Shown here one piece after another: positions 16,578 to 25,126 of a stretch of DNA of 64,000 nt. The stretch is from Inquilinus limosus_F (GTDB lineage Bacteria > Pseudomonadota > Alphaproteobacteria > DSM-16000 > Inquilinaceae): contig NZ_JAHVDK010000022.1 in NCBI RefSeq assembly GCF_051487185.1, positions 78,852 through 142,851 of the forward strand. The letters are read 5' to 3'. Under the pieces are notes generated by a model. The model saw only the letters and a list, made by a program, of their open reading frames with translations, ran no database searches and had not been told where the DNA came from. How positions within the stretch are numbered: the stretch's first letter is position 1; each line of letters opens with the position of its first letter. The position numbers and the translations under genes are program-made.

Positions 16578-18650
16578 TCACCCATCTGCCTTGATTCGGA
16601 TCACCTCGAAGAGCTCGAGCGGCGGCAGGTCGATCAGGAGATCGCCATTCGCTTCCCGGACCGTCGCAGCCTCTCCCGACACGAGCAGCTCCGGTTCTCG
16701 GGACGTGCCTGCCCCCTTCAGCCGAAGCCGCCCGCCCGTGATCGTCAGATGCGGCCCGAACGACTTTCGCCGGGCGCCCGACTGGTTGATGAGATGCACG
16801 ACCAAGTGCTCATCGTCGCGGCCGAGGATCAGCTCGACCTGCTCCGGCAGCTCGGCAAAGAGCCGCTGCCTGGTGAGCGGCCTGACGGCATCGAGGAAGT
16901 GATCGCGCACCTGGGTGGTGCCGAACTCGCGATAGGTCCGGCCGATCGTCCAGGGGATCTGGACGACCTTGCCCCGGCCCGCGAGCCGGACGACATCGGG
17001 ATCGTCGCTGGCCGCATGGCCGTAGCACTTCTCCGGCGGCCCGAAGGGAGCCTGCGGCAGGAGCCTGCCGAGCTTCTCCACGCCGGGCTTCCAGACGAAG
17101 CGGGCATAGCTGCCATAGACCGGGATGATAGGCGGCGCATAGCGATAATTCCCGATCTCCGGCTGCTCGCTGCCGGCGACATAGGTCGACCAGAGCTCGT
17201 CGCCGGATTTCGGCGCACCGACGCGCATCAGGGCCGGGCTGGTGGCGAGCTCGATGCCGCCGTCCTCGGCCACGCCGCTGCCGCCGGTCAGCACGAGGTT
17301 CCCGCCTTTGCGGACGAAGGCGTCGAGCGCTTCGGCGGTCTGCCGGCCGAGCGCGCCGAGATCGGGCAGGATGATGAGCGCGTAGCGCTCGAGCGCATTT
17401 TCCTGGGCCATTTTGCCGATGAGCTCGACCGCAAGGACGTCAAAGGAGAGATGCTTCTCCTGCAGCGCCGTGTAGAGGCCGCGGAACTCCTCGACCGCTT
17501 CCGTGTAGCCGGGGCTGGCGCTTCTCAGCCGATCCGGCCGCACGAGCGCGATGCTCGCGGCCGGTTTCAGCCGGGCATAGAGATCGCGATGCTTGCGGTG
17601 GAACTTCGTGATCTGGCTCGAATAGGCCAGATTGGCGTAAGGGATGCGGCCGGGCGCGCCCATGATGTAGGTCGACGGATTGCCGCCGCGCGCGATCGCC
17701 TGCAGCAGATACTGCGCGAAATGCTCCGGCTGCTCACCCGCCATCCGGTAGGGCATGTCGACGAAGGACACGGAGTTCACCATCAGCGCGATCTCGGGCA
17801 TCGCCGTCACATGCGCGCTGACCCATTCCGACGTATTGTGATGCCACAGCTCGCGGCCGAAGGCGTTGTTCGCCTCGTGGTAGACGATCGGCGCGCCGCG
17901 GCCGAGCACGAGGGCGGCGTCGGGCCGCCGCGTCGTGATGTGATTGGCGATCCTCCAGGTCAGCGTCCTGATCACCTGGCTCGAGAACTTGAGCCAGTCG
18001 GGATAGGTCGGCGACCCCGGCCCGTCCGGCAGCTCCTGTCCGTTGCTGAAGGCGCTGAAGCCCTCCCGGCATTTCGCACAGTGGCAGACCCCGTGATAGA
18101 CGCGGCTGTAGTCGCGCTCGGAGAAGCCGAACCAGTTGAAGAAGAAACCGTCGACCGGATAGCGGCCGATGATCTCGTCGAGAATGTCGAGCGATCGGTG
18201 CTGGTAATAGTCGGCCGACGGGCAGGTGCTGAAGAGCGTGTTGTAGATCTGTGGCTTTCCGGTCGGCGAGACGAAGAGCCAGTCCGGGTGCTCGCGCGCG
18301 ATGCGCGCGGAGACCTTGGAGAAATCGAGACGCGAGAGCACCCGGATGCCGCGGTGGTGCGCTGCCGCCACGGCATCGCCGATCAGGTCCCCCGACGGCC
18401 GGTCGGCGAGGAACGGGCTGCGCGTCTGGAACGGCAGCTCCGTCGGATAGAAGGACGCGATGCCCCCCGTGTTGATCAGCCACGTGTCGGCGCCGTAGTC
18501 CTCGATGACGTCCAGCGTCTTCTCGACATCCATGACCGCATCGACTTCCTGAAGATTGGTCTGGAACACCGAGAAGGGCTGGCGCCACCAGCCGCCGGAG
18601 CGGTCTCCGGGGGCTTCGACGGCGGGTGTCGCTTCACGATCGAGGGGCAT
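16578..18650 (-). CDS. GHL6/GH42-like glycosidase-family protein, second copy
   Basis: This 690-aa protein is related along its length to the product of 7223-9331. It has an N-terminal barrel with the matching segment INTGGIASFYPTELPF, a Cys cluster (CHCAKCREGF, near residue 185), a Rossmann-like trimerization-type domain (YALIILPDLGALGRQTAEAL, then FVRKGGNLVLTGGSG) and a C-terminal beta domain ending LPPLELFEVIRI. No signal peptide is visible, so the substrate must be imported. The ATG at 18650 follows AGGAG, 41 bp after the binding-protein gene of the CUT1 importer. It is the last gene of that operon. The sugar and catalytic residues are not assigned. Confidence 0.75.
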   Translation of the reverse strand: MPLDREATPAVEAPGDRSGGWWRQPFSVFQTNLQEVDAVMDVEKTLDVIEDYGADTWLINTGGIASFYPTELPFQTRSPFLADRPSGDLIGDAVAAAHHRGIRVLSRLDFSKVSARIAREHPDWLFVSPTGKPQIYNTLFSTCPSADYYQHRSLDILDEIIGRYPVDGFFFNWFGFSERDYSRVYHGVCHCAKCREGFSAFSNGQELPDGPGSPTYPDWLKFSSQVIRTLTWRIANHITTRRPDAALVLGRGAPIVYHEANNAFGRELWHHNTSEWVSAHVTAMPEIALMVNSVSFVDMPYRMAGEQPEHFAQYLLQAIARGGNPSTYIMGAPGRIPYANLAYSSQITKFHRKHRDLYARLKPAASIALVRPDRLRSASPGYTEAVEEFRGLYTALQEKHLSFDVLAVELIGKMAQENALERYALIILPDLGALGRQTAEALDAFVRKGGNLVLTGGSGVAEDGGIELATSPALMRVGAPKSGDELWSTYVAGSEQPEIGNYRYAPPIIPVYGSYARFVWKPGVEKLGRLLPQAPFGPPEKCYGHAASDDPDVVRLAGRGKVVQIPWTIGRTYREFGTTQVRDHFLDAVRPLTRQRLFAELPEQVELILGRDDEHLVVHLINQSGARRKSFGPHLTITGGRLRLKGAGTSREPELLVSGEAATVREANGDLLIDLPPLELFEVIRIKADG

Positions 18651-18691
18651 CGGGGACGTCTCCTGTGTGGGCTCGGTTCAGGCGGCCGGGC

Positions 18692-19990
18692 TCACGCCCG
18701 CCGCATCAGGGCATGGCCTTGATCGACGAAGGCCTGGGCGGCCTCCTGGACCGAGGACTTGCCGAAGCCGACGTCCTCGTTCACCCGGCGCATCAGGTCT
18801 TCGATGGCGCGTCCGGCCTTCTGCGGCGGGGGCGCCGGCAGCGCCCTGGCGAGCGCGGCCTGGCTGTATTTGAGGACGCGCTCGTCGACCGGCGCGAGGT
18901 CCTCGAGCTCCAGTACCGCCTGAAGCGCGGGCTTCGAGGCGGGCGGTCCGCTGATGAGCCCGAGAATCTTCGCCGACTCCGGATCGCTCACGAACCAGTC
19001 GATGACCTTGACGGCCGCTTCCTTGTTCCCGCTCTTGGCGTAGAGGCAGAGCGAGCTCGTCGGCTGCGGATAGTAGCCGGGACTCGCTTCGGCGCCGGCC
19101 GAGGGCGGCGTCGTGATCGAGAGCGTGTCCTTCGTGAGCGCCTGGTAGCCGCCGGCGAGATCCTGCGAGGCGATCGAGGCGAAGACCGCCTTGCCCTTGA
19201 CGAGCGGGCTGTTCGGCCACTCCGTGCCGGTGAACGGCGCCTGGAGGTCGGCCGGCACCGCGCCGCCGCTCTTGCGCATCCTGTCCCAGTAATCGAGCCA
19301 CTGGGCGACATCGTCGGCGGTGACGGCCAGCCTCTTTCCGTCGTAGAGCGACCGGCCCTGGCTCATCAGATACATCTGGAAAGTATCGAGCCTCGCGGCG
19401 CCGTCGTGGCTGCCATAGAGCTGCGGGTCGGCGCGATGGATGTCTGCGCAGAACTTTGCGAACTCCTCATAAGTCCATGCGGCCGGCGGCTCGCCCATGC
19501 CGAGGCGCTGCAGCGCGGACAGGTTGCAGGCGAGGCCCTGGATGCTGACGGCGATCGGCACGCCGTAGATCTTGCCGCCAACCCGGCCGAGATCGAGCAC
19601 CGTCGTGTCGAACAGATCGGCGCGGAACAGGGCCGGGACGAAGGGGTCGAGCGGGTCGAGCGCGCCACGGGAGGCATATTGCACCATGTCGGCGACGCCG
19701 AGCGTGATGACATCGGGCGCATTGCCGCCGGCGACCATGGCCGCGATCTTGTCCGGCCAAGAGGCGCTCGGCACGCCCTCGAAGGTGACGGGGGTGTCGG
19801 GGTGAAGCTCGTTGTACTTGGCGATCGAGCGGCTGCGGATCTCGAGCTTCTGGGCATTGCCGAAGATGCCGAAGCGGACCGGCCCGGTCTCAGCCCTCGC
19901 CGCCATGCTGCCCAGGGCGGCGAACCCGCCGAGCGCGGCGCCGCCGAGGAGCAGCGCCCGTCGGCTCATCGCGGTGTTGATCGTGGCCAT
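18692..19990 (-). CDS. Sugar ABC transporter solute-binding protein (CUT1, family 1)
   Basis: This 432-aa periplasmic binding protein serves the two CUT1 permeases upstream in the operon. The N-terminus has a twin-arginine signal (SRRALLLGG, residues 9-17) and a hydrophobic core ending AARAE. The mature part shows family 1 features such as SIAKYNELHPDTPVTFEGV, KIAAMVAGGNAPDVITLG, and a C-terminal SLCLYAKSGNKEAAVKVIDWFV. I start at the ATG at 19990 because GGAGGAGGA precedes it. A longer frame upstream is Arg-rich and not signal-like. The ligand is probably an oligosaccharide, judged from the adjacent glycosidase gene. Confidence 0.92.
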   Translation of the reverse strand: MATINTAMSRRALLLGGAALGGFAALGSMAARAETGPVRFGIFGNAQKLEIRSRSIAKYNELHPDTPVTFEGVPSASWPDKIAAMVAGGNAPDVITLGVADMVQYASRGALDPLDPFVPALFRADLFDTTVLDLGRVGGKIYGVPIAVSIQGLACNLSALQRLGMGEPPAAWTYEEFAKFCADIHRADPQLYGSHDGAARLDTFQMYLMSQGRSLYDGKRLAVTADDVAQWLDYWDRMRKSGGAVPADLQAPFTGTEWPNSPLVKGKAVFASIASQDLAGGYQALTKDTLSITTPPSAGAEASPGYYPQPTSSLCLYAKSGNKEAAVKVIDWFVSDPESAKILGLISGPPASKPALQAVLELEDLAPVDERVLKYSQAALARALPAPPPQKAGRAIEDLMRRVNEDVGFGKSSVQEAAQAFVDQGHALMRRA

Positions 19991-20079
19991 CTCGGTAGTC
20001 CTCCTCCCTTGTTTCGGGCCTCGCCGTTCTCGGCGGCGTGCCCTGCGTGGACGGATGGGCATGCGGCGGAAGCGCCGGC

Positions 20080-20964
20080 CTATCCCTTGATTCCAGACGT
20101 GCTGATCCCCTCCACGAGCCGGCGCTGGAAGACGAGAAAGACGACGAAGGTCGGGACCAGGCTGAGGACCGACATCGCCAGCAGCTGCGCATAGGCGCCG
20201 CCGGAGGTGTCGACGAGGCTGCGCAGCGCGACCGGCACCGTGAGCGACTCCGGCGAGGTCAGGTAGATGAGCTGCGAGAAGAAGTCGTTATAGGTCCAGA
20301 TGAAGGTGAAGATGATCGTCGTGATGATCGCCGGCCGCAGCAGGGGGAAGATGATGTGCCGGAACAGCGCGAAACTTCCGCAGCCGTCGATCGTCGCCGC
20401 CTCGTCGAGCTCGCGCGGAATCGTCCGGATGAACTGCACCATCAGGAAGATGAAGAACGCATCCGTCGCCAGGAATTTCGGCACGATAAGGGGAAGATAG
20501 GTGTTCACCCAGTCGAGGCCGACATAGAGGACGTATTGCGGAACGAGGAGGGCGTGCGACGGCAGCATCAGCGTCAGGAGCATGATGGTGAACAGCACGC
20601 CCTTCAGCGGAAATCTCAGCCTGGCGAAGGCGAAGGCCGCCAGCGAGCAGGCGAACACGTTGCCGATCACCGCACCGAGACAGATGGCAAAGGAATTGAG
20701 GAAGTAGCGGGTGAAGCTGGGCTCGGTGGCCGTCCACCCCGCCATGTAGTTGTCGAGATCGAATTGTGTCGGCAGCGCCGCCGGGTTCGAGAAGATCTCC
20801 TGATCGGACTTGAGCGAGCTCAAGACCATCCAGACGAGCGGATAGATCATCACGAGAGCGCCGATCACGAGCACGGCATAGACGCCCCATCCCGCCCGTC
20901 CCCGCCGCGCCTGTCCGACGATGCCTTTCGGCCCGAGGCCGAGCTCAAGCGAAACCATCGTCAT
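20080..20964 (-). CDS. Sugar ABC transporter permease, MalG type
   Basis: This 294-aa inner-membrane permease is the second of a CUT1 pair. It has six helices, the first at about residues 28-48 (YAVLVIGALVMIYPLVWMV), and the EAA loop ELDEAATIDGCGSFALFRHI followed by LPLLRP-like residues. The C-terminus RRLVEGISTSGIKG is the classic MalG-type ending. The ATG at 20964 overlaps the upstream permease stop by 4 bp, and a second ATG at 20958 is possible. There is no ATPase gene in this operon, so it must use one encoded elsewhere. Confidence 0.93.
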   Translation of the reverse strand: MTMVSLELGLGPKGIVGQARRGRAGWGVYAVLVIGALVMIYPLVWMVLSSLKSDQEIFSNPAALPTQFDLDNYMAGWTATEPSFTRYFLNSFAICLGAVIGNVFACSLAAFAFARLRFPLKGVLFTIMLLTLMLPSHALLVPQYVLYVGLDWVNTYLPLIVPKFLATDAFFIFLMVQFIRTIPRELDEAATIDGCGSFALFRHIIFPLLRPAIITTIIFTFIWTYNDFFSQLIYLTSPESLTVPVALRSLVDTSGGAYAQLLAMSVLSLVPTFVVFLVFQRRLVEGISTSGIKG

Positions 20965-21923
20965 TGATCCCCGTAGAAGACCCAACGCCGCGAAAAGGCG
21001 AAGTTGAGCGCCGTGAAGAAGGCGATCACGACAAGCAGAACCCAGGCCATCGCCGAGGCGTAGCCCATGTGGAAGTTCGTGAATCCCTCCTGGTACAGGT
21101 ACAGCGTGTAGAAGAGGGTCGAGTCCGACGGGCCGCCGGTGCCGCCGCTGACGATGTAGGCGGAGGTAAAGGCCTGGAAGGAATGGATGATTCCCATGAC
21201 CAGGTTGAAGAAGATCACCGGCGTGATCATCGGCAGGGTGATGTGCCGGAACTGCTTCCAGCGGCCGGCGCCGTCGATTTCCGCGGCGTCGTAGAGCTCC
21301 TGCGGCACCTGTTTCAGCCCGGCGAGGAAGATGACCATCGCCGACCCGAACTGCCAGGCGTGCAGCAGGATCAGCGTGTAGAGCGCGTATCGCGGATTCG
21401 AGATCCAGTTCGGCGCGTCGATGCCGAAGAGGCCGATGAGCTGGTTGACGACGCCGGCATCGCCGAAGAGCTGGCGCCACATGACGGCGACGGCGACGCT
21501 GCCGCCGAGCAGCGACGGCAGGTAGTAGATCCCGCGGAAGACGCCGAGCGCCCGGACCTTCTGGTTCAGGAGGATCGCAACCAGCAGCGCGAAGGCGAGG
21601 TGCAGCGGCACGCCCAGGAAGACATAGATGAACGTCACCTTGAATGCGCCGAGATAGCGCGGGTCATAGGTGAAGAGGTCGATGTAGTTGGTGAGCCCGA
21701 TCCATGACGGGCTGCCGAGCAGGTCGAAATCGGTGAAGGACAGATAGAGCGAGGCCGCGAGCGGGCCGGCGGTCAGGATGAAGAGGCCCGTGAACCATGG
21801 CAGCAGGAAGAGATAGGCCTCGTATTGCGGCCGCGCCGCACGCCTGCGCCGCCGCGGCCTGGACAGGGTCCCGGCGAAGAGCGATCCGTTCCTGCCGCTG
21901 GTGTGCTCGAGGGCCACGCGCAA
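20961..21923 (-). CDS. Sugar ABC transporter permease, MalF type
   Basis: This 320-aa inner-membrane permease is the first of the CUT1 pair. It has six helices, the first near residues 37-57 (YLFLLPWFTGLFILTAGPL), and the EAA loop ELYDAAEIDGAGRWKQFRHITLP. The YYLPSLLGGSVAVAVMW segment is typical of MalF/UgpA proteins. The frame starts with TTG at 21923, 7 bp after a GGAGG element. A GTG at 21915-21917 is the alternative, and no ATG is near. It is the first gene of a four-gene minus-strand operon with binding protein and glycosidase-like protein. The A/T-rich stretch at 22020-22075 probably holds its promoter. Confidence 0.92.
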   Translation of the reverse strand: MRVALEHTSGRNGSLFAGTLSRPRRRRRAARPQYEAYLFLLPWFTGLFILTAGPLAASLYLSFTDFDLLGSPSWIGLTNYIDLFTYDPRYLGAFKVTFIYVFLGVPLHLAFALLVAILLNQKVRALGVFRGIYYLPSLLGGSVAVAVMWRQLFGDAGVVNQLIGLFGIDAPNWISNPRYALYTLILLHAWQFGSAMVIFLAGLKQVPQELYDAAEIDGAGRWKQFRHITLPMITPVIFFNLVMGIIHSFQAFTSAYIVSGGTGGPSDSTLFYTLYLYQEGFTNFHMGYASAMAWVLLVVIAFFTALNFAFSRRWVFYGDQ

Positions 21924-22036
21924 TGTCCTCCCTCCGGCGCGGCCCGCTTCGGCCCCCAGAGTCTCTGCCGGGTGCGCGTGTGGCCGTCGTGATGGCAGGA
22001 AGACTAGAACAGACGATGGTGGATTGTGAAGAAAAA

Positions 22037-22062
22037 AATCTAGATTATGTGGGATCGATATT
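22037..22062. promoter_or_regulatory. A/T-rich control region of the CUT1 operon with candidate GntR sites
   Basis: The A/T-rich block contains the perfect palindrome AATCTAGATT (22037-22046) and the 9-mer ATCGATATT (22054-22062). The reverse complement of that 9-mer, AATATCGAT, occurs again upstream of the dehydrogenase gene at 22965-22973. Both copies flank the gntR-type gene and have CACACA nearby, so they may be its operators. Confidence 0.35.
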
Positions 22063-22105
22063 TATTCATGTGTGAACGGCCGGTTTCCGCAACCGATGGA
22101 TACCC

Positions 22106-22882
22106 CTATCGCTGGGCGCGATCGCGCCTCATACGTCCGAGAAACACCGCGCGGGAATTGGAGATGTGCCGCGCGATCGCGGCCGCCGCGGCATCCGGAT
22201 CGCCCCGGCGGACCGCGTCCACGACCTCCCAATGCTCCGCGATGGAGCGCCGCATATGGGCGAGCGTCAGCGGGTTCTGGCGCGAAAGCGCCCGGATCCA
22301 GGCGCTGTGCCGCTTCATCAGCTGCACCGCTTCGATATTGTGGTGCTGCTCCATCATGAAATCGTGGAAGGCGACGTTGGCGCGGTGGTAGGCGGGGTAG
22401 TCGGCTGCGTCGACGGCGTCCTGGCAGGCCTGCTGTAGCGCCTCCAGCGAGGCGATGTCCTCGGCGCGGGCGAATTCGGCGAAGCCGCGCACGAGATAGG
22501 GCTCGATCAGGTCGCGTATGTCGAAGATGTTGCGGAGGAAATCCTCGTCGATGACGCGGACGCGCGCGCCCCGGTTGGGGCTGATGATGACGAGGCCTTC
22601 GCCCTCGAGGCCCTGCAGCGCCTCACGCGCGGGGTTGGTGCTGGTGGCGTAGCGCGCGGCGATCTCGCTGACCTTGAGGCGCGAGCCGGCCGGAATGCGG
22701 CCTTCGAGGATATCGTCGCGCAAGAGCTGCTGCAGCCGCCCGTATCCGGGCTCGCGCTTCGGCGGCTTCGGCGCGGCCGGCGTCCCCTTGCGCGGCCGGC
22801 CGCGAGGCCGCCTCACCTGGCTATCGGGCTCATCCGTCTGGGCGCTGGGATCGATCCCGTCCAAGGCCACCTCACCTGTCAT
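22106..22882 (-). CDS. GntR-family regulator, FCD (FadR) subfamily, with N-terminal AT-hook-like motif
   Basis: This 258-aa regulator has a winged helix-turn-helix (about 45-110, LRDDILEGRIPAGSRLKVSEIA, then NPAREALQGLEGEGLV) and an all-helical FCD effector domain (about 120-245). The metal-site region is near AFHDFMMEQHHN, with a later AEHWEVVDAVRRGD. The first 40 residues are a charged tail holding RRPRGRPRKGTP, which reads as an AT-hook for the DNA minor groove. It lies between the CUT1 operon and the D-2-hydroxyacid dehydrogenase gene. It probably controls both in response to an acid intermediate. The effector is unknown. Confidence 0.9.
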   Translation of the reverse strand: MTGEVALDGIDPSAQTDEPDSQVRRPRGRPRKGTPAAPKPPKREPGYGRLQQLLRDDILEGRIPAGSRLKVSEIAARYATSTNPAREALQGLEGEGLVIISPNRGARVRVIDEDFLRNIFDIRDLIEPYLVRGFAEFARAEDIASLEALQQACQDAVDAADYPAYHRANVAFHDFMMEQHHNIEAVQLMKRHSAWIRALSRQNPLTLAHMRRSIAEHWEVVDAVRRGDPDAAAAAIARHISNSRAVFLGRMRRDRAQR

Positions 22883-22964
22883 CGCGACCCATTCCTAGCA
22901 GACGCCGGCTCTGAACGACAGGACCGAGAAAGCTGTCAAGGGCGACAAATCATGTATCGCACAC

Positions 22965-22973
22965 AATATCGAT
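22965..22973. promoter_or_regulatory. Candidate GntR operator upstream of the dehydrogenase gene
   Basis: The 9-mer AATATCGAT, directly preceded by CACAC, matches the inverted copy at 22054-22062 near the CUT1 operon promoter. It lies in the gap between the divergent gntR-type and dehydrogenase genes. A TATAAT at 22990-22995 could be the dehydrogenase -10 box, but I see no good -35 box. Confidence 0.3.
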
Positions 22974-23045
22974 TTTGTTATGTAGCATTTATAATTCAAG
23001 GTAGATGCGGACTGCGGTCCATCCGACACGAACCGGAGGAAGGAC

Positions 23046-24041
23046 ATGGCCGAACGGGCGGTGATGGTCGACACCGAAACGCCCTTCAAGGGCGCGCATT
23101 GGAATCGACTGGTGGAAGCGGTCGGACCGGACCGCCTGATCGCCGTCTCGTCACAGGACGCGGCGGCCGTCGAGGCCGCGCTGAAGGAGGCCGAGATCGC
23201 CATCCTCGCCGGCGATCTCGACCAACGGTATCTGGCGGCGCCCAGGCTCAGATGGGTCCATTGCGACCATGCCGGGCTCACACGATCCGCCCGTCCGGAG
23301 GTCTTCGAACGCGGCCTGATCGTGACCGGTTCCGCAGGGCGCTCCGGTCCGGCGCTGGCCGAACACGTGCTGATGTTCAGCCTGATGCTGACCTACCGCT
23401 ATCCGGATGTCTACGAAGCCCAGAAGCGGCACGAATGGCTCCGCACGCCTGAGATGAGGAGCCTGCGCGCCCTTTATGGCAGGACCATCGGGATCATCGG
23501 GATGGGCCATACGGGGCGGGAGCTCGCCACGCGTGCGAAGGCCTTCGGGATGCGGGTGCTCGGTTATCGCCGCCGCGATCTGCCGAACCCGCCCGGCGTC
23601 GACCGGATGTTCTCGGCGGATCGGGGCGAAACGATCGATCCGATCCTCGACGAGGCCGACATCCTCGCCCTCGTCGTCAACTTGTCGGACGCGACCTACC
23701 ACCTGATCGACGACCGGGCCCTCCGGCGCATGAAGAGGGGCGCCATCATCGTCAATCTCTCGCGGGGCGGCGTCATCGACCAGACGGCCCTGATCGCGGC
23801 CCTGAAGGAGGGGCGGCTCGCCGGCGCCGGGCTGGATGTCACCGATCCCGAACCGCCGGCCGCCGACGATCCCATCTGGGATACGCCCAACCTGCTGATC
23901 ACGCCCCATTTCACGGCCGCGCTGCCCGGCAGAACCGAACGGTCGCTGGACGTCATCATCGAGAACCTCCACCGCTTCCGCGCGGGGGAGCCGCTGCTCA
24001 ACCGCCTCACCGAGGAAGACGTCTGGACGAGGGGCCTGTAG
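23046..24041 (+). CDS. D-2-hydroxyacid dehydrogenase (NAD-dependent)
   Basis: This 331-aa cytoplasmic oxidoreductase interconverts a D-2-hydroxyacid and the 2-oxoacid. The nucleotide loop is GIIGMGHTGRELA. The catalytic triad of the family is intact: Arg240 (NLSRGG), Glu269 (DPEPP) and His288 (TPHFTA). Residues 1-100 form the substrate-side domain with the usual HCDHAGLT loop. The ATG at 23046 has CGGAGGAAGG upstream. It diverges from the GntR/FCD regulator. Glyoxylate, hydroxypyruvate or a sugar-acid product are candidate substrates, and sequence alone does not separate them. Its 3' end overlaps the convergent LysR gene by 35 bp. Confidence 0.9.
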   Translation: MAERAVMVDTETPFKGAHWNRLVEAVGPDRLIAVSSQDAAAVEAALKEAEIAILAGDLDQRYLAAPRLRWVHCDHAGLTRSARPEVFERGLIVTGSAGRSGPALAEHVLMFSLMLTYRYPDVYEAQKRHEWLRTPEMRSLRALYGRTIGIIGMGHTGRELATRAKAFGMRVLGYRRRDLPNPPGVDRMFSADRGETIDPILDEADILALVVNLSDATYHLIDDRALRRMKRGAIIVNLSRGGVIDQTALIAALKEGRLAGAGLDVTDPEPPAADDPIWDTPNLLITPHFTAALPGRTERSLDVIIENLHRFRAGEPLLNRLTEEDVWTRGL

Positions 24042-25026
24042 CCGCCGCTGCTCCGAGGTGACGGGATCGCGTCCTGGTCGCCATGGACCTGCCCGCCGGC
24101 GCATCATGCAGCCCTGAGGGGACATCCCGCCACGGCACGGGCTGAAACGTCTGCTTCAGGATTTCCAGGAAGCGGGCGGTGCGCGCCACCCGCCCGCCTC
24201 GGGCTCCCAACAGGGCCACGACATCGGCAACCGGCAGCCCCCACCTCGGCAGCAGCGGCACGAGACGGCCCTGGTGCAGATCCTCGGCGATATCCCATTC
24301 CGAGCGGATGATGATGCCTAGCCCGGCCAGCCCCCATTGCTTGATGACGGTGCCGTCATTGCTGCTCATCGCCGGTTGGATGCGCAAGGTGATCGGCGGC
24401 TCCTCCTCATGGCTGAAGCGCCATAAGGTGACATCGGCCTGGTCTTCCCGAATGACGGCGCAGGCATGGCGGCGCAGATCCTCCGGCCGATCCGGCGCGC
24501 CGTGCCGCTCCAGGTAGGACGGCGCCGCACAGAGGATGCGGCGGTTGGGGGCCAGCCGATGCAGCGTCAGGGTGGAATCGGTCAGCGGACCGACATGGAT
24601 CAGCACGTCCCAGGCATCGCTGCGCAGGCTCACCGGATCCTCGAACAGGGACAGGGTCAGCTTCAACTCCGGGTGTCGCTCGCGCAGCGTTGCCATCGCC
24701 GGCGCGACATGCCGCCGACCGAACCCGAAGGGTGCGGCCACCCGCAAATGCCCGGTCACCACCCCACGGCGCTCGGCCAATTCCTCCGTGATCTTCTCCA
24801 TCTCGGCCAGGATCTCGGCGCCGCGCCGGGCCAGCAATTGGCCTTCCGCGGTCAGGTGCAGCCGACGGCTGGTGCGCTCCAGCAGCCGCACGCCCAGCCG
24901 CTGCTCCAACTGCCGCAATCGCTGGGTCACCGCCGGCGGCGTCACATCCAGCGTCCGCGCCGCTGCTGCCAGCGACGGGGCAGCGCTGACGATGCCGAAG
25001 AACGCGAGGTCGTGGGACGTGATCAT
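24007..25026 (-). CDS. LysR-family transcriptional regulator
   Basis: This 339-aa regulator has the LysR winged helix-turn-helix (residues 5-60, LAFFGIVSAAPSLAAAARTL, then VTQRLRQLEQRLGVRLLER) and a periplasmic-binding-like effector domain (about 90-290, GHLRVAAPFGFGRRHVAPAM). I place the start at the ATG at 25026, directly before the DNA-binding domain. Upstream codons in frame would add more than 100 residues unlike the family. The last 35 residues (after PVPWRDV) are an unusual Arg/Ala-rich tail overlapping the convergent dehydrogenase gene. It diverges by 100 bp from the PLP-enzyme gene, its probable target. Confidence 0.9.
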   Translation of the reverse strand: MITSHDLAFFGIVSAAPSLAAAARTLDVTPPAVTQRLRQLEQRLGVRLLERTSRRLHLTAEGQLLARRGAEILAEMEKITEELAERRGVVTGHLRVAAPFGFGRRHVAPAMATLRERHPELKLTLSLFEDPVSLRSDAWDVLIHVGPLTDSTLTLHRLAPNRRILCAAPSYLERHGAPDRPEDLRRHACAVIREDQADVTLWRFSHEEEPPITLRIQPAMSSNDGTVIKQWGLAGLGIIIRSEWDIAEDLHQGRLVPLLPRWGLPVADVVALLGARGGRVARTARFLEILKQTFQPVPWRDVPSGLHDAPAGRSMATRTRSRHLGAAAATGPSSRRLPR

Positions 25027-25126
25027 GAAGTTCCAGCTTAATCCAGCCTGCAGGGCTGTTAAATAGCGCCTGAATGACGGGTCAGTTAGAGTCCGGATCG
25101 AGATCACTGACAGGCCCCACACAGCG

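Noticed and set aside
16539..18722. A 727-codon plus-strand frame opposite the second GHL6-like gene
   Set aside because: It has no domain and composition typical of an antisense shadow.
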